Positions 39,526 to 47,914 of a DNA stretch of 64,000 nucleotides are shown in pieces; position 1 is the first letter of the stretch, and the number at the start of each line of letters is the position of its first letter. The stretch is from the NCBI GenBank assembly GCA_910583615.1, contig CAJTXP010000006.1:68421-132420 (forward strand), read 5' to 3'. The notes beneath the pieces were generated by a model. It was not told the DNA's origin and searched no databases. It was given only the letters and a program-made list of their open reading frames with translations. Source of the stretch: an uncultured Lachnospiraceae bacterium. Lineage in GTDB: Bacteria; Bacillota; Clostridia; Lachnospirales; Lachnospiraceae. The position numbers and the translations under genes were made by a program.

Positions 39526-42090
39526 ATGAAGATATTTGACAAACTGTTCGGGACTCACAGCGAACGGGAGCTGAAGCTGATCAACCCGGTCATTGACCGG
39601 ATTGAGGAACTGCGTCCCGCCATGCAGGCGCTTGGCGACGAGGAACTGCGGGACAAGACAAAAGAATACAGGCAGAGGCTCTCGGAAGGGACATCTCTGG
39701 ACGACCTGCTTCCGGAAGCATTTGCAACGGTCCGGGAGGCGGCGAGGCGTGTATTGGGGATGGAGCATTACCGGGTGCAGCTCATCGGCGGCATGATCCT
39801 GCATCAGGGGCGTATCGCGGAGATGCGTACCGGCGAAGGAAAGACGCTGGTATCCACGCTTCCGGCTTATCTGAACGCGCTGGAAGGCAAGGGCGTCCAT
39901 GTGGTCACGGTTAATGATTATCTGGCGAACCGTGACGCGGAGTGGATGGGAAAGGTACACGAGTTCCTGGGCCTGACCGTGGGCGTGGTGCTGAACAGCT
40001 CCACCAAGGAGGAGCGCCGTGCGGCATATGGCTGCGATATTACCTACATCACAAACAACGAGCTGGGTTTTGACTATCTGCGTGACAACATGGTCATCTA
40101 CAAAAACCAGCTGGTGCAGAGGGATCTGCATTACGCCATTATCGATGAGATCGACTCGATCCTGATTGACGAAGCCCGCACGCCGCTGATTATCTCCGGC
40201 CAGAGCGGCAAATCCACGAAGCTGTATGAGCTCTGCGACTATGTGGCGCATACGTTAAAACGCGGAGAAGCCAGCAAGGAATTTTCCAAAATGGATGCCA
40301 TCATGGGAGAAGAAATCGAGGAGACCGGCGATTTCATTGTCAATGAGAAGGACAAGATCGTCCATTTGACGGCGGACGGCATTAAAAAAGTAGAACAGTA
40401 TTTCAAGATCGAGAACCTGGCGGATCCGGAGAATCTGGAGATCCAGCACAATATGGAGCTGGCACTGCGCGCCAATAATCTGATGTTCCGCGATCAGGAC
40501 TATGTGGTGAAAGACGACCAGATCTTCATTGTGGATGAGTTTACCGGGCGCATCATGCCGGGTCGGCGTTATTCGGACGGCCTGCATCAGGCCATTGAGG
40601 CAAAGGAGCATGTGAAGGTCAAGAGGGAGAGCAAGACGCTTGCCAACATTACTTTCCAGAACTTCTTTAACAAATATGCCAAGAAGTGCGGCATGACCGG
40701 TACGGCGCTGACGGAGGAGAAGGAGTTTCGGGCCATCTATGGTATGGATGTTATCGAGATTCCCACCAACCGTCCGGTGCAGCGTAAGGACCTGCAGGAC
40801 GCGGTGTACAAGACCCGTAAGGAAAAGCTGTTTGCGGTCTGCAACGCCATCGAGGCGGCGCACGCCAAAGAGCAGCCGGTGCTGGTGGGAACAATTACCA
40901 TCGAGGCGTCCGAGGAGCTGAGCCGGATGCTCACGAAGCGGGGAATCCAGCATGAGGTGCTGAATGCCAAGTTCCATGAGCGTGAGGCGGAGATCGTGGC
41001 TCTTGCAGGACAGCACGGCGCGGTGACCATCGCAACCAACATGGCGGGCCGCGGTACGGATATCCAGCTGGATGAGGAAGCAAGAGTGGCAGGCGGACTG
41101 AAGATCATCGGTACGGAGCGCCATGAGGCAAGACGGATCGACAATCAGCTTCGCGGACGTTCCGGCCGTCAGGGAGATCCGGGCGAGTCCCGTTTCTACA
41201 TCTCTCTGGAGGATGATCTGATGCGTCTCTTCGGTTCCGAGCGGCTCATGAGCATGTTCAATGCTCTGGGAGTGCCGGAAAATGAAGAGATCGAGCATAA
41301 GATGCTGACGGATGCCATCGAGAAGGCACAGATGAAAATCGAACACAACAATTTCGGTATCCGTAAAAACCTGCTGGAATACGATCAGGTTATGAACGAG
41401 CAGCGGGAAGTGATTTATGCGGAGCGCCGCCGGGTGCTGGATGGGGAGAGCATGAGAGATTCCATCTACAAAATGCTGTCCGATATCGTAGAAAACGCAG
41501 TGGATACGTTCATCGGAGACGATCAGGAGCCGGAAGAATGGGATCTGACCGGACTCAATGAGACGCTGATACCGGTTATACCGGTGGAAAATATCACAGC
41601 GGAACGTCTTGGCTGCAAAAATAAGGCGGAATTGAAGCACGCTCTGAAGCAGGAGGCAACCAGGCTCTATGAAGCGAAGGAGGCGGAATTCCCCAACGCG
41701 GAGCTGATCCGCGAGCTGGAACGCGTGTTCCTTCTGAAGACCATAGACAGAAAATGGATGAACCATATTGATGATATGGAGCAGCTTCGTCAGGGAATCG
41801 GCCTGCAGGCCTATGGACAGAGAGATCCGCTGGTGGAATACAAGATGAGCGGATATGAGATGTTCGAGGCTATGACCAGCAGTATTCAGGAGGACACGGT
41901 TCGCATCCTGATGCATATTCGCGTGGAAGAGAAGGCGGAGCGCGAAGAAGTAGCGAAGGTAACCGGCACCAACAAGGACGATTCCCTTGGAAAGAAACCG
42001 GTTCAGAGAGTGGCGCAGAAGGTCTATCCCAATGACCCGTGCCCCTGCGGCAGCGGCAAAAAATACAAACAGTGCTGCGGTCGAAAATAA
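39526..42090 (+). CDS. secA: Protein translocase ATPase SecA
   Basis: 854 residues, the motor of the Sec export pathway at the inner membrane. N-terminal helicase-like motor (QLIGGMILHQGRIAEMRTGE with GEGKTLVSTLPAYL as Walker A, about 100-115), PPXD region, VDEFTGRIMPGRRYSDGLHQ, ATNMAGRGTDIQL (second motor), and the C-terminal zinc-binding SEC-C motif CPCGSGKKYKQCC. Length is typical (~840-900). Its stop is 5 nt before a MITE-like element that may serve as the 3' end of the mRNA. Confidence 0.97.
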   Translation: MKIFDKLFGTHSERELKLINPVIDRIEELRPAMQALGDEELRDKTKEYRQRLSEGTSLDDLLPEAFATVREAARRVLGMEHYRVQLIGGMILHQGRIAEMRTGEGKTLVSTLPAYLNALEGKGVHVVTVNDYLANRDAEWMGKVHEFLGLTVGVVLNSSTKEERRAAYGCDITYITNNELGFDYLRDNMVIYKNQLVQRDLHYAIIDEIDSILIDEARTPLIISGQSGKSTKLYELCDYVAHTLKRGEASKEFSKMDAIMGEEIEETGDFIVNEKDKIVHLTADGIKKVEQYFKIENLADPENLEIQHNMELALRANNLMFRDQDYVVKDDQIFIVDEFTGRIMPGRRYSDGLHQAIEAKEHVKVKRESKTLANITFQNFFNKYAKKCGMTGTALTEEKEFRAIYGMDVIEIPTNRPVQRKDLQDAVYKTRKEKLFAVCNAIEAAHAKEQPVLVGTITIEASEELSRMLTKRGIQHEVLNAKFHEREAEIVALAGQHGAVTIATNMAGRGTDIQLDEEARVAGGLKIIGTERHEARRIDNQLRGRSGRQGDPGESRFYISLEDDLMRLFGSERLMSMFNALGVPENEEIEHKMLTDAIEKAQMKIEHNNFGIRKNLLEYDQVMNEQREVIYAERRRVLDGESMRDSIYKMLSDIVENAVDTFIGDDQEPEEWDLTGLNETLIPVIPVENITAERLGCKNKAELKHALKQEATRLYEAKEAEFPNAELIRELERVFLLKTIDRKWMNHIDDMEQLRQGIGLQAYGQRDPLVEYKMSGYEMFEAMTSSIQEDTVRILMHIRVEEKAEREEVAKVTGTNKDDSLGKKPVQRVAQKVYPNDPCPCGSGKKYKQCCGRK

Positions 42091-42095
42091 AACAG

Positions 42096-42292
42096 GTTAC
42101 TTTTCACACCCACGCCGTCCGGACGCCTGCTGGGGGCAGACAAGTCTTCCAGACCCCGCTTGCGCTTAATGAAGGGACGCAGCGGTACTAAGGGCGCAAA
42201 ACACGCGCCCTAAGGACCGGCGCCCTTCAATGGGTCTGGAAGACTTATCTGCCCCCACCAGGCTGAACACTGGCTGACGTGTGAAAAGTAAC
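42096..42292. mobile_element. MITE-like palindromic element, copy D (same ends, different interior)
   Basis: 197 bp with ends GTTACTTTTCACAC/GTGTGAAAAGTAAC and a perfect 8-bp target duplication TAAAACAG at 42088-42095 and 42293-42300. Each arm has TGGGGGCAGAYAAGTCTTCC then AGACCC; the apex folds as AGGGCGC/GCGCCCT. The interior differs from copies A-C, so this is a second family mobilised by the same kind of transposase. It lies just after the secA stop. Confidence 0.88.
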
Positions 42293-42299
42293 TAAAACA

Positions 42300-42388
42300 G
42301 CATATGCCCGAACAGCGCACAGATCGGTTTTCAGACACGAATGTGGATGAAAATCGATCTCCCATCCGTGAGCTGGAAGGGCATATGC
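42300..42388 (+). ncRNA. Predicted folded leader between element D and prfB
   Basis: Nested stems GCATATGCCC/GGGCATATGC (42300-42309 with 42379-42388) and GATCGGTTTTC/GAAAATCGATC (one mismatch). The structure ends about 30 nt before the prfB start. It could be a regulatory leader, a terminator-like insulator, or another small hairpin element. Confidence 0.5.
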
Positions 42389-42417
42389 GGAACTAAAATA
42401 AGAAAGAAGGTGTCGTT

Positions 42418-43534
42418 GTGGTAGAACTGGATCAGTTCAAATATACACTGAACAACTATGCACAGCCCTTGACAGAATTAAGGGATTCACTTTAACCTGG
42501 CTGGAAAGACGCTCAGGATTGAAGAACTGGAAAAAGAGATGGAGGCGCCCGGCTACTGGGATGATGTAGAGCGTTCCCAGGCGGGTATGAAGGAGTTAAA
42601 CAGCCTCAAGGAAGAAAAAGAGAGTTTTGAGAGCCTGCAGGGGCAGTACGAGGATATCGAGACCCTGCTGGAGATGGGATATGAGGAGAATGACGCTTCC
42701 CTGATCCCGGAGATCCAGGAAGAACTGGACAGCTTTGTGGAAAAGCTGGAAGCCATGCGTATCCGGACGCTGCTGTCCGGGGAATACGACGGAAATAATG
42801 CGATCCTGAAGCTCAACGCAGGGGCCGGAGGAACGGAAAGCTGCGACTGGGCGGGCATGCTGTACCGGATGTATACCCGCTGGGCGGAGCGGAAAGGATT
42901 TTCTGTGGAAGTCCTTGACTATCTGGACGGGGATGAGGCCGGCATCAAATCGGTGACCTTCCAGGTCAACGGGGAGAATGCCTATGGCTATCTGAAGTCC
43001 GAAAAGGGTGTGCACCGCCTGGTGAGGATTTCGCCCTTCAATGCACAGGGAAAAAGACAGACGTCCTTTGTTTCTCTGGACGTCATGCCGGATATCGAAG
43101 ATGATATTGATATTGAGATCAATCCGGATGATCTGCGCGTGGACACGTATCGTTCCAGCGGCGCCGGCGGACAGCATATCAATAAGACGTCATCCGCCAT
43201 CCGGATCACCCATATTCCTACGGGAATCGTGGTGCAGTGCCAGAATGAGCGGTCTCAGCACCAGAACAAGGATAAGGCCATGCAGATGCTGAAGGCGAAG
43301 CTGTATCTTCTGGAGCAGCAGAAGCAGGCGGAGAAGCTGTCCGGCATCCGCGGGGAAGTGAGCGATATCGCCTGGGGCAATCAGATCCGTTCCTATGTCA
43401 TGCAGCCGTATACGATGGTGAAGGATCACCGGACCAGTGCGGAAGTCAGCAATGTGGACGGGGTCATGGACGGGAAGATCGATCCGTTTATCAACGCATA
43501 TCTGAAATGGATCAATCTGACGCCGGAGGAGTGA
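42418..43534 (+). CDS. prfB: Peptide chain release factor 2 with programmed +1 frameshift
   Basis: Translation starts at GTG 42418 (AAGAAGG upstream), runs 25 codons to an in-frame TAA at 42493, then must shift +1 at CTT-T to read AACCTGGCT and the main frame, giving about 371 residues that end with TGA 43532. Release-factor motifs SPF (RISPFNAQGKR, stop recognition) and GGQ (SSGAGGQHINKTSSAI, hydrolysis) are present. The usual E. coli-type site has UGA; here it is UAA (CTT TAA C). RF2 reads UGA and UAA, so autoregulation is still possible, but RF1 could also act. Confidence 0.95.
42478..42496 (+). promoter_or_regulatory. prfB frameshift site with SD-like stimulator and UAA stop
   Basis: AAGGGA sits upstream of the slippery CTT followed by TAA and C. 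The shift joins CTT to AAC, giving Leu-Asn where UGA-type sites give Leu-Asp. The TAA is clear in the sequence at 42493-42495. Confidence 0.85.
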
Positions 43535-43536
43535 AA

Positions 43537-43980
43537 ATGGCGGAAAAGAGCAAATATTTTGTGATCAGGGAAAAAGCGGTGCCGGAAGTACTGCTGAAGG
43601 TCGTGGAAGCGAAACGGCTTCTGGATTCAGAGCGTGTCCCATCCGTGCAGGAAGCGGTGGACCGGGTTGGCATCAGCAGGAGTTCCTTTTACAAATATCA
43701 GAATGATATTTTTCCGTTTCATGACGAGGCGAAGGGGAAGACCGTCACCTTCGTCCTGCAGATGGAGGATGAACCGGGGCTTTTGTCTCTGGTACTGAAT
43801 AGTGTGGCGGAATTCGGAGCGAATATTCTGACGATCCACCAGAGTATACCGATCAACGGCGTGGCGTCTCTGACGCTGAGCATCGAAGTGTTACCGACAA
43901 CCGGAGACGTCTCTTCCATGATCCAGAAGATTGAGGAGCAGAAGGGCGTTCATTATCTTAAAATATTAGGCAGGGAGTAA
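43537..43980 (+). CDS. ACT-domain protein (ThrR/PheB-like) upstream of hom
   Basis: 147 residues. An N-terminal helix-turn-helix-like region (SVQEAVDRVGISRSSFYKYQ) precedes a C-terminal ACT domain (DEPGLLSLVLNSVAEFGANI). The family regulates amino-acid genes by binding threonine, serine or aromatic acids and often sits next to hom. It starts 2 nt after prfB's stop with GGAGG shared, and 6 nt before hom, so it is likely the regulator or effector-binding partner of the threonine block. The ligand is unknown. Confidence 0.75.
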   Translation: MAEKSKYFVIREKAVPEVLLKVVEAKRLLDSERVPSVQEAVDRVGISRSSFYKYQNDIFPFHDEAKGKTVTFVLQMEDEPGLLSLVLNSVAEFGANILTIHQSIPINGVASLTLSIEVLPTTGDVSSMIQKIEEQKGVHYLKILGRE

Positions 43981-43986
43981 TACCGA

Positions 43987-45183
43987 ATGATAAAAGTAGC
44001 GATTATGGGATACGGTACGGTTGGTTCCGGAGTATATGAAGTGATCCGGACCAACGAAAAGAGTATCGATAAAAAGGTGGGGCAGGAGCTTCGCATTAAA
44101 TATGTACTGGATTTGAGGGAGTTTCCGGGAGATCCGGTCATGGAGGTGCTGACGCACGATTTTGAGGACATTATAGGCGATGAGGAAGTCCGTATCGTGG
44201 CGGAGGTCATGGGCGGGCTGCATCCGGCGTATGAATTTACCAAACGCTGCCTGGAGGCGGGAAAGAGCGTATGTACCTCCAACAAGGAGCTGGTGGCGGA
44301 GCACGGCGCGGAGCTGATCCAGATCGCCAAAGAGCATCAGGTGAATTATCTGTTCGAGGCGAGCGTGGGCGGCGGCATTCCGATTATCCGTCCGCTGAAT
44401 TCCTCGCTGACGGCAGATGTGATCCTGGAGGTGTCCGGCATCCTCAACGGAACGACCAACTACATGCTGACCAAGATGGACCGGGAAGGCCTGGATTATA
44501 TGGATGTGCTCAAGGAAGCGCAGGACAAAGGTTATGCGGAACTCCATCCGGAAGCGGACGTGGAGGGCTGGGACGCCTGCCGCAAGATTGCGATTCTGAC
44601 CTCGCTGGCCAGCGGCAATCAGGTGGATTTCCACGATATCTATACGGAGGGGATCACGAAGATCACCTCGGAGGATTTCCTGTATGCGAAGAAGCTGAAC
44701 CGTTCCATCAAGCTGCTGGCCATCAGCAGGAAGGTGGGGGATACCTACTGCGCCATGGTGAGTCCGGCGCTGGTCCACAGGGAGCACCCGCTCTATGTGG
44801 TCAATGACGTGTTTAACGCCGTTTTCGTCAAAGGCAATATGCTGGGCAATTCCATGTTCTACGGAAGCGGAGCGGGCAAGCTGCCCACAGCCAGCGCGGT
44901 GGCCGGTGATATGGTGGATGCGGCAAGGCATCTGGGTAAAATCATCACCCTGTTCTGGGAGCCGGAAAAGCTGACGCTTGCGCCCATGGAACAGATGACC
45001 AGACGGTTCTTTGTCCGGATGAAATCGGATGCGGAGCCGGAGAAGCTGTTCGGCGACGGAGAACGGATCCACGCGGGGATCTCAGGAGAGATCGGATTTA
45101 TCACGCCGGTGATGACGGAGGCGGAATATGCCGAAAAGGCGAAGGATGCCGAAATTATCAGCATGATCCGGGTGGAAGGCTAG
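43987..45183 (+). CDS. hom: Homoserine dehydrogenase
   Basis: 398 residues; reduces aspartate semialdehyde to homoserine. Rossmann start IKVAIMGYGTVGSGVYEVI; catalytic region EVSGILNGTTNYMLTKMDRE (about 150) and KGYAELHPEADVEGWDACRK; a C-terminal ACT-like segment (IHAGISGEIGFITPVMTEAE) suggests feedback control by threonine. Cotranscribed with the ACT protein and thrH. Confidence 0.96.
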   Translation: MIKVAIMGYGTVGSGVYEVIRTNEKSIDKKVGQELRIKYVLDLREFPGDPVMEVLTHDFEDIIGDEEVRIVAEVMGGLHPAYEFTKRCLEAGKSVCTSNKELVAEHGAELIQIAKEHQVNYLFEASVGGGIPIIRPLNSSLTADVILEVSGILNGTTNYMLTKMDREGLDYMDVLKEAQDKGYAELHPEADVEGWDACRKIAILTSLASGNQVDFHDIYTEGITKITSEDFLYAKKLNRSIKLLAISRKVGDTYCAMVSPALVHREHPLYVVNDVFNAVFVKGNMLGNSMFYGSGAGKLPTASAVAGDMVDAARHLGKIITLFWEPEKLTLAPMEQMTRRFFVRMKSDAEPEKLFGDGERIHAGISGEIGFITPVMTEAEYAEKAKDAEIISMIRVEG

Positions 45184-45199
45184 AGACGGAGGCGTAAGG

Positions 45200-45802
45200 A
45201 TGGATATCGTATGTTTGGATCTGGAAGGCGTGCTGGTGCCGGAGATCTGGATCGCCTTTTCTGAGGCCACCGGAATACCGGAGCTGAAGCGGACCACACG
45301 GGATGAGCCGGATTATGACAAACTGATGAACTACCGGCTGAATATTTTAAAAGAACACCATCTGGGGCTGAAGGAGATCCAGAAAACCATCGCAGGGATC
45401 GATCCCCTTCCCGGAGCGAAGGAATTTCTGGATGAGCTCCGGACACTGACCCAGGTGCTGATCTTGAGCGATACGTTTACCGAATTTGCAAAGCCTCTGA
45501 TGGAAAAGCTGGGATGGCCCACGCTGTTCTGCAACAGCCTGGACGTGGCGCCGGACGGGGAGATCACCGGCTACCGGATGCGGATCGAAAATTCCAAGCT
45601 GACCACGGTGAAAGCGCTGCAGTCGGCGGGATTTGAGACGATCGCTGCCGGGGACAGCTTCAACGACCTGGGGATGATCAAAGCAGGAAGGGCAGGATTC
45701 CTGTTCCGGAGCACGGAGCAGATCAAGAAGGACAATCCGGACATTCCGGCATTTGAAGAATTTGATGAATTTCTGGCGGCGATTAAAGGCGTGCTGAAAT
45801 GA
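45200..45802 (+). CDS. thrH: Bifunctional phosphoserine phosphatase/homoserine phosphotransferase ThrH
   Basis: 200 residues of the HAD superfamily. Motif I is CLDLEGVLVPEIW (DLEG), motif II near ILSDTF (about 90), and the motif III/IV end AAGDSFNDLGMIKAG. The match to ThrH as I know it from Pseudomonas is close, including the short length and the substitution of DxDG by DLEG. In threonine synthesis it can make phosphohomoserine, replacing ThrB, which fits the position after hom. A terminator follows. Confidence 0.85.
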   Translation: MDIVCLDLEGVLVPEIWIAFSEATGIPELKRTTRDEPDYDKLMNYRLNILKEHHLGLKEIQKTIAGIDPLPGAKEFLDELRTLTQVLILSDTFTEFAKPLMEKLGWPTLFCNSLDVAPDGEITGYRMRIENSKLTTVKALQSAGFETIAAGDSFNDLGMIKAGRAGFLFRSTEQIKKDNPDIPAFEEFDEFLAAIKGVLK

Positions 45803-45815
45803 GAACAGATAGAGA

Positions 45816-45845
45816 GGGACTGTCACAGCAGGACAGTCCCTTTTA
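45816..45845. terminator. Terminator after thrH
   Basis: Stem GGGACTGTC/GGACAGTCCC with an ACAGCA loop and TTTTATC after it; overlaps the 3' end of the convergent AAA gene. Confidence 0.85.
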
Positions 45846-47549
45846 TCGCGGTTCAGAAGCTTCAAGTTTGATCAGGCATTTTTTCTCAAAAAAGGCGGCT
45901 CCATAGCAGAGGATCGTCCGGTAGCCTTTCAAAAGGCGGCCGGCGTACTGCCGCTGCCGGATCTGTTCCAGCGCCTGCCGGCAGTCTGTCTCCAGCAGTG
46001 ATTCCTTTTTGGAGCGTTTGGTTTCGATGATGATGGCGCGGCGGTTTTGCCGGTCCTTGATCAAGAGATCTGCCCGGCCGGTTCCCTGTTCCGAGTTGGA
46101 GGTAACCTCATAACCTGCCCCCGCAAAAAGTCCGGCGGTAAAAGCGTGGTAATAATCTTCTCTGTAATCAAAATAACTGATCGTTGTAAATAGAATATCC
46201 GTGAGTTCCTGAGTCAGCTTTTCTTCGTTGCCGCTCCACCAGGCCTGAAAGAGCTCCGTCCGGTCATGGGATGTGACAGAATCCGTAAACCATTTGGCTA
46301 CGGTTTCGGCAAAGATGGCTTTTACCTCTTCGTTGGGGATGCGAAGAGCGGTCGTTCCTTCTTTTGGATGAAAATGTTCTGGAAGAAGCCTGGGAGAAGC
46401 CTGTGTCAGATACCCGGTCAGGTACAGGATGCTCCACAGGTTTTTCTCGGAGGACTGATCGAAATCATAGGTCAGATCTTCGGATACGGATTCCTGTATG
46501 ATGTTTCCCGACAAAAGCAGTTCAAACTTGTCATTGACGGATATATCTTTCCGGTCGATAAAACGGCGGATGATCTGATTATGGCTGGTATCCTTCCAGT
46601 AACCGGAAGGAGATGCGCATGGATCCTTCTGCAGCAGATTGACGTGATTGATTACATCCCAGGGGCAGTAGACCTCTCTGCCGCCAAAGAGGTAGCCGTT
46701 ATACCAACGTTTGATATCAGAGAGCGCTTTGGATTCATCCAGCGGTTTTTCCGGCTGGATGTGCTGCAGCAGGCAGGCGACCTCCTGCTCTGAAAAACCA
46801 AAATATCGGTTGTACCAGATGTCTGATATGGATCTGGATACAAAATTGTTGGCTCCGGTGAAGATACTTTCTTTTGCAATGCGCAGGCAGCCGGTGATGA
46901 CGGCAAACTGCAGAGAAGGATTCGTCTTCCATGCCATACCGAGAAAGCTGCGTATGATGTTCAACATTGGTTCATAATATCCGTTGTCGCCTGCCTTGGC
47001 GAGCGGTACGTCATATTCATTGATCAGCAGGATGACAGGTTTTCCATAATGGGCTTCCATCATGCGTGTAAGGACGACAAGAGCGGTCTTAATGTCGGCG
47101 CGGGTTCCTTCCTGATTCAAAAGCCGGGCAAATATTTTTTTGTCGGCGTTTTTTACCTGATCGCTGTTTTCCAGATAATCATGTTCCATACAGAGAGAAG
47201 AAACGGCAAACTGAAGCAGATCGAAGGCTTCTTCGAAGGTGCTGCCCTGAATATCCTTCAAGGTCAGAAATAAGACCGGCCACTGATTCATCCATTGCCT
47301 GCACAGGTCGGTGCACGCGGTGATCTCCAGGCCTTCGAAAATGGGCCGGCTGTCCTTTCGAAGGTCAAAAAACTCGGAAAGCATGCTCATGGTCAGCGTT
47401 TTGCCGAAACGTCTGGGACGTGTGATCAGATTCACGGAAAATGTTTCTTCCAGAAGTTCTTCAATAAATCCGGTTTTATCGATATAGTAACAGTTATTGG
47501 TGCGGAGTTTTTGGAAACTGTCCACTCCTAAGGGCAGTTTTACCTTCAT
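45843..47549 (-). CDS. AAA ATPase/PD-(D/E)XK nuclease-like protein (PDDEXK_9/DUF1703 family), distant third copy
   Basis: 568 residues on the minus strand. N-terminal CYYIDKTGFIEELL, Walker A-like ITRPRRFGKTLTMSM, a Walker B-type VILLINEYDVPLA in which Asn replaces the usual Asp, and C-terminal GRADLLIKDRQNRRAIIIET with TKRS. The domain order is the same as in the tandem copies at 26443-29856 but the sequence is clearly different. GGAGC precedes the start. Function unknown; convergent with thrH. An XRE regulator remnant lies just upstream. Confidence 0.85.
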   Translation of the reverse strand: MKVKLPLGVDSFQKLRTNNCYYIDKTGFIEELLEETFSVNLITRPRRFGKTLTMSMLSEFFDLRKDSRPIFEGLEITACTDLCRQWMNQWPVLFLTLKDIQGSTFEEAFDLLQFAVSSLCMEHDYLENSDQVKNADKKIFARLLNQEGTRADIKTALVVLTRMMEAHYGKPVILLINEYDVPLAKAGDNGYYEPMLNIIRSFLGMAWKTNPSLQFAVITGCLRIAKESIFTGANNFVSRSISDIWYNRYFGFSEQEVACLLQHIQPEKPLDESKALSDIKRWYNGYLFGGREVYCPWDVINHVNLLQKDPCASPSGYWKDTSHNQIIRRFIDRKDISVNDKFELLLSGNIIQESVSEDLTYDFDQSSEKNLWSILYLTGYLTQASPRLLPEHFHPKEGTTALRIPNEEVKAIFAETVAKWFTDSVTSHDRTELFQAWWSGNEEKLTQELTDILFTTISYFDYREDYYHAFTAGLFAGAGYEVTSNSEQGTGRADLLIKDRQNRRAIIIETKRSKKESLLETDCRQALEQIRQRQYAGRLLKGYRTILCYGAAFFEKKCLIKLEASEPR

Positions 47550-47669
47550 ATTACATATGCTCCTTTCTTTTCTGAAACTGTTTCCAAGTGGCGCCCGCCG
47601 TCTGTCTGTTTTATTGTATCATGCCGCATTCCATTGTACAAATGAAACTTTTGCGATGCAGTGCTGTAA

Positions 47670-47845
47670 TCATTTCTCAAGTTCACTTGAAAGATCTGCG
47701 AATTTATCCCCTTCCATAAAAAATTGTGACAAAGTGATTCCAAGTCCGTCACATAATCTGGACAGAGTACTGAAAGAAGGCTGAAAGGTTTGTTGAACAG
47801 ATTACGTACAGTAGAAAGGGTTTCATCCGCCGATAAATACTCCTT
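47670..47845 (-). pseudogene. Frameshifted XRE-family regulator remnant
   Basis: The minus strand reads KEYLSADETLSTVRNLFNK, then after a frameshift QPSFSTLSRLCDGLGITLSQ and FFMEGDKFADLSSELEK to a stop at 47670. This is the C-terminal part of a Cro/C1-type helix-turn-helix domain. The N-terminal helices are missing. It probably was an upstream regulator of the AAA gene at 45843-47549. Confidence 0.6.
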
Positions 47846-47872
47846 GCTTTAAAAGACGGAATTGGATAAAAT
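47844..47872 (+). promoter_or_regulatory. Probable promoter of tex
   Basis: TTGCTT (47844-47849), 17-nt spacer, TAAAAT (47867-47872), about 43 bp before the tex ATG. The rest of the 365-bp gap (47550-47914) is the XRE remnant. Confidence 0.55.
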
Positions 47873-47914
47873 AGTCAGTAGACAGATGAAAATATAAAAA
47901 TATAAAGGAGCAAC

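Noticed and set aside
40255..41916. 553-codon frame antisense to secA
   Set aside because: Shadow of secA.
42539..43534. prfB starting at ATG 42539 without frameshift
   Set aside because: The upstream 25 codons with a ribosome binding site and a CTT-stop-C slippery site match the known RF2 leader, and the downstream frame lacks its N-terminal part otherwise.
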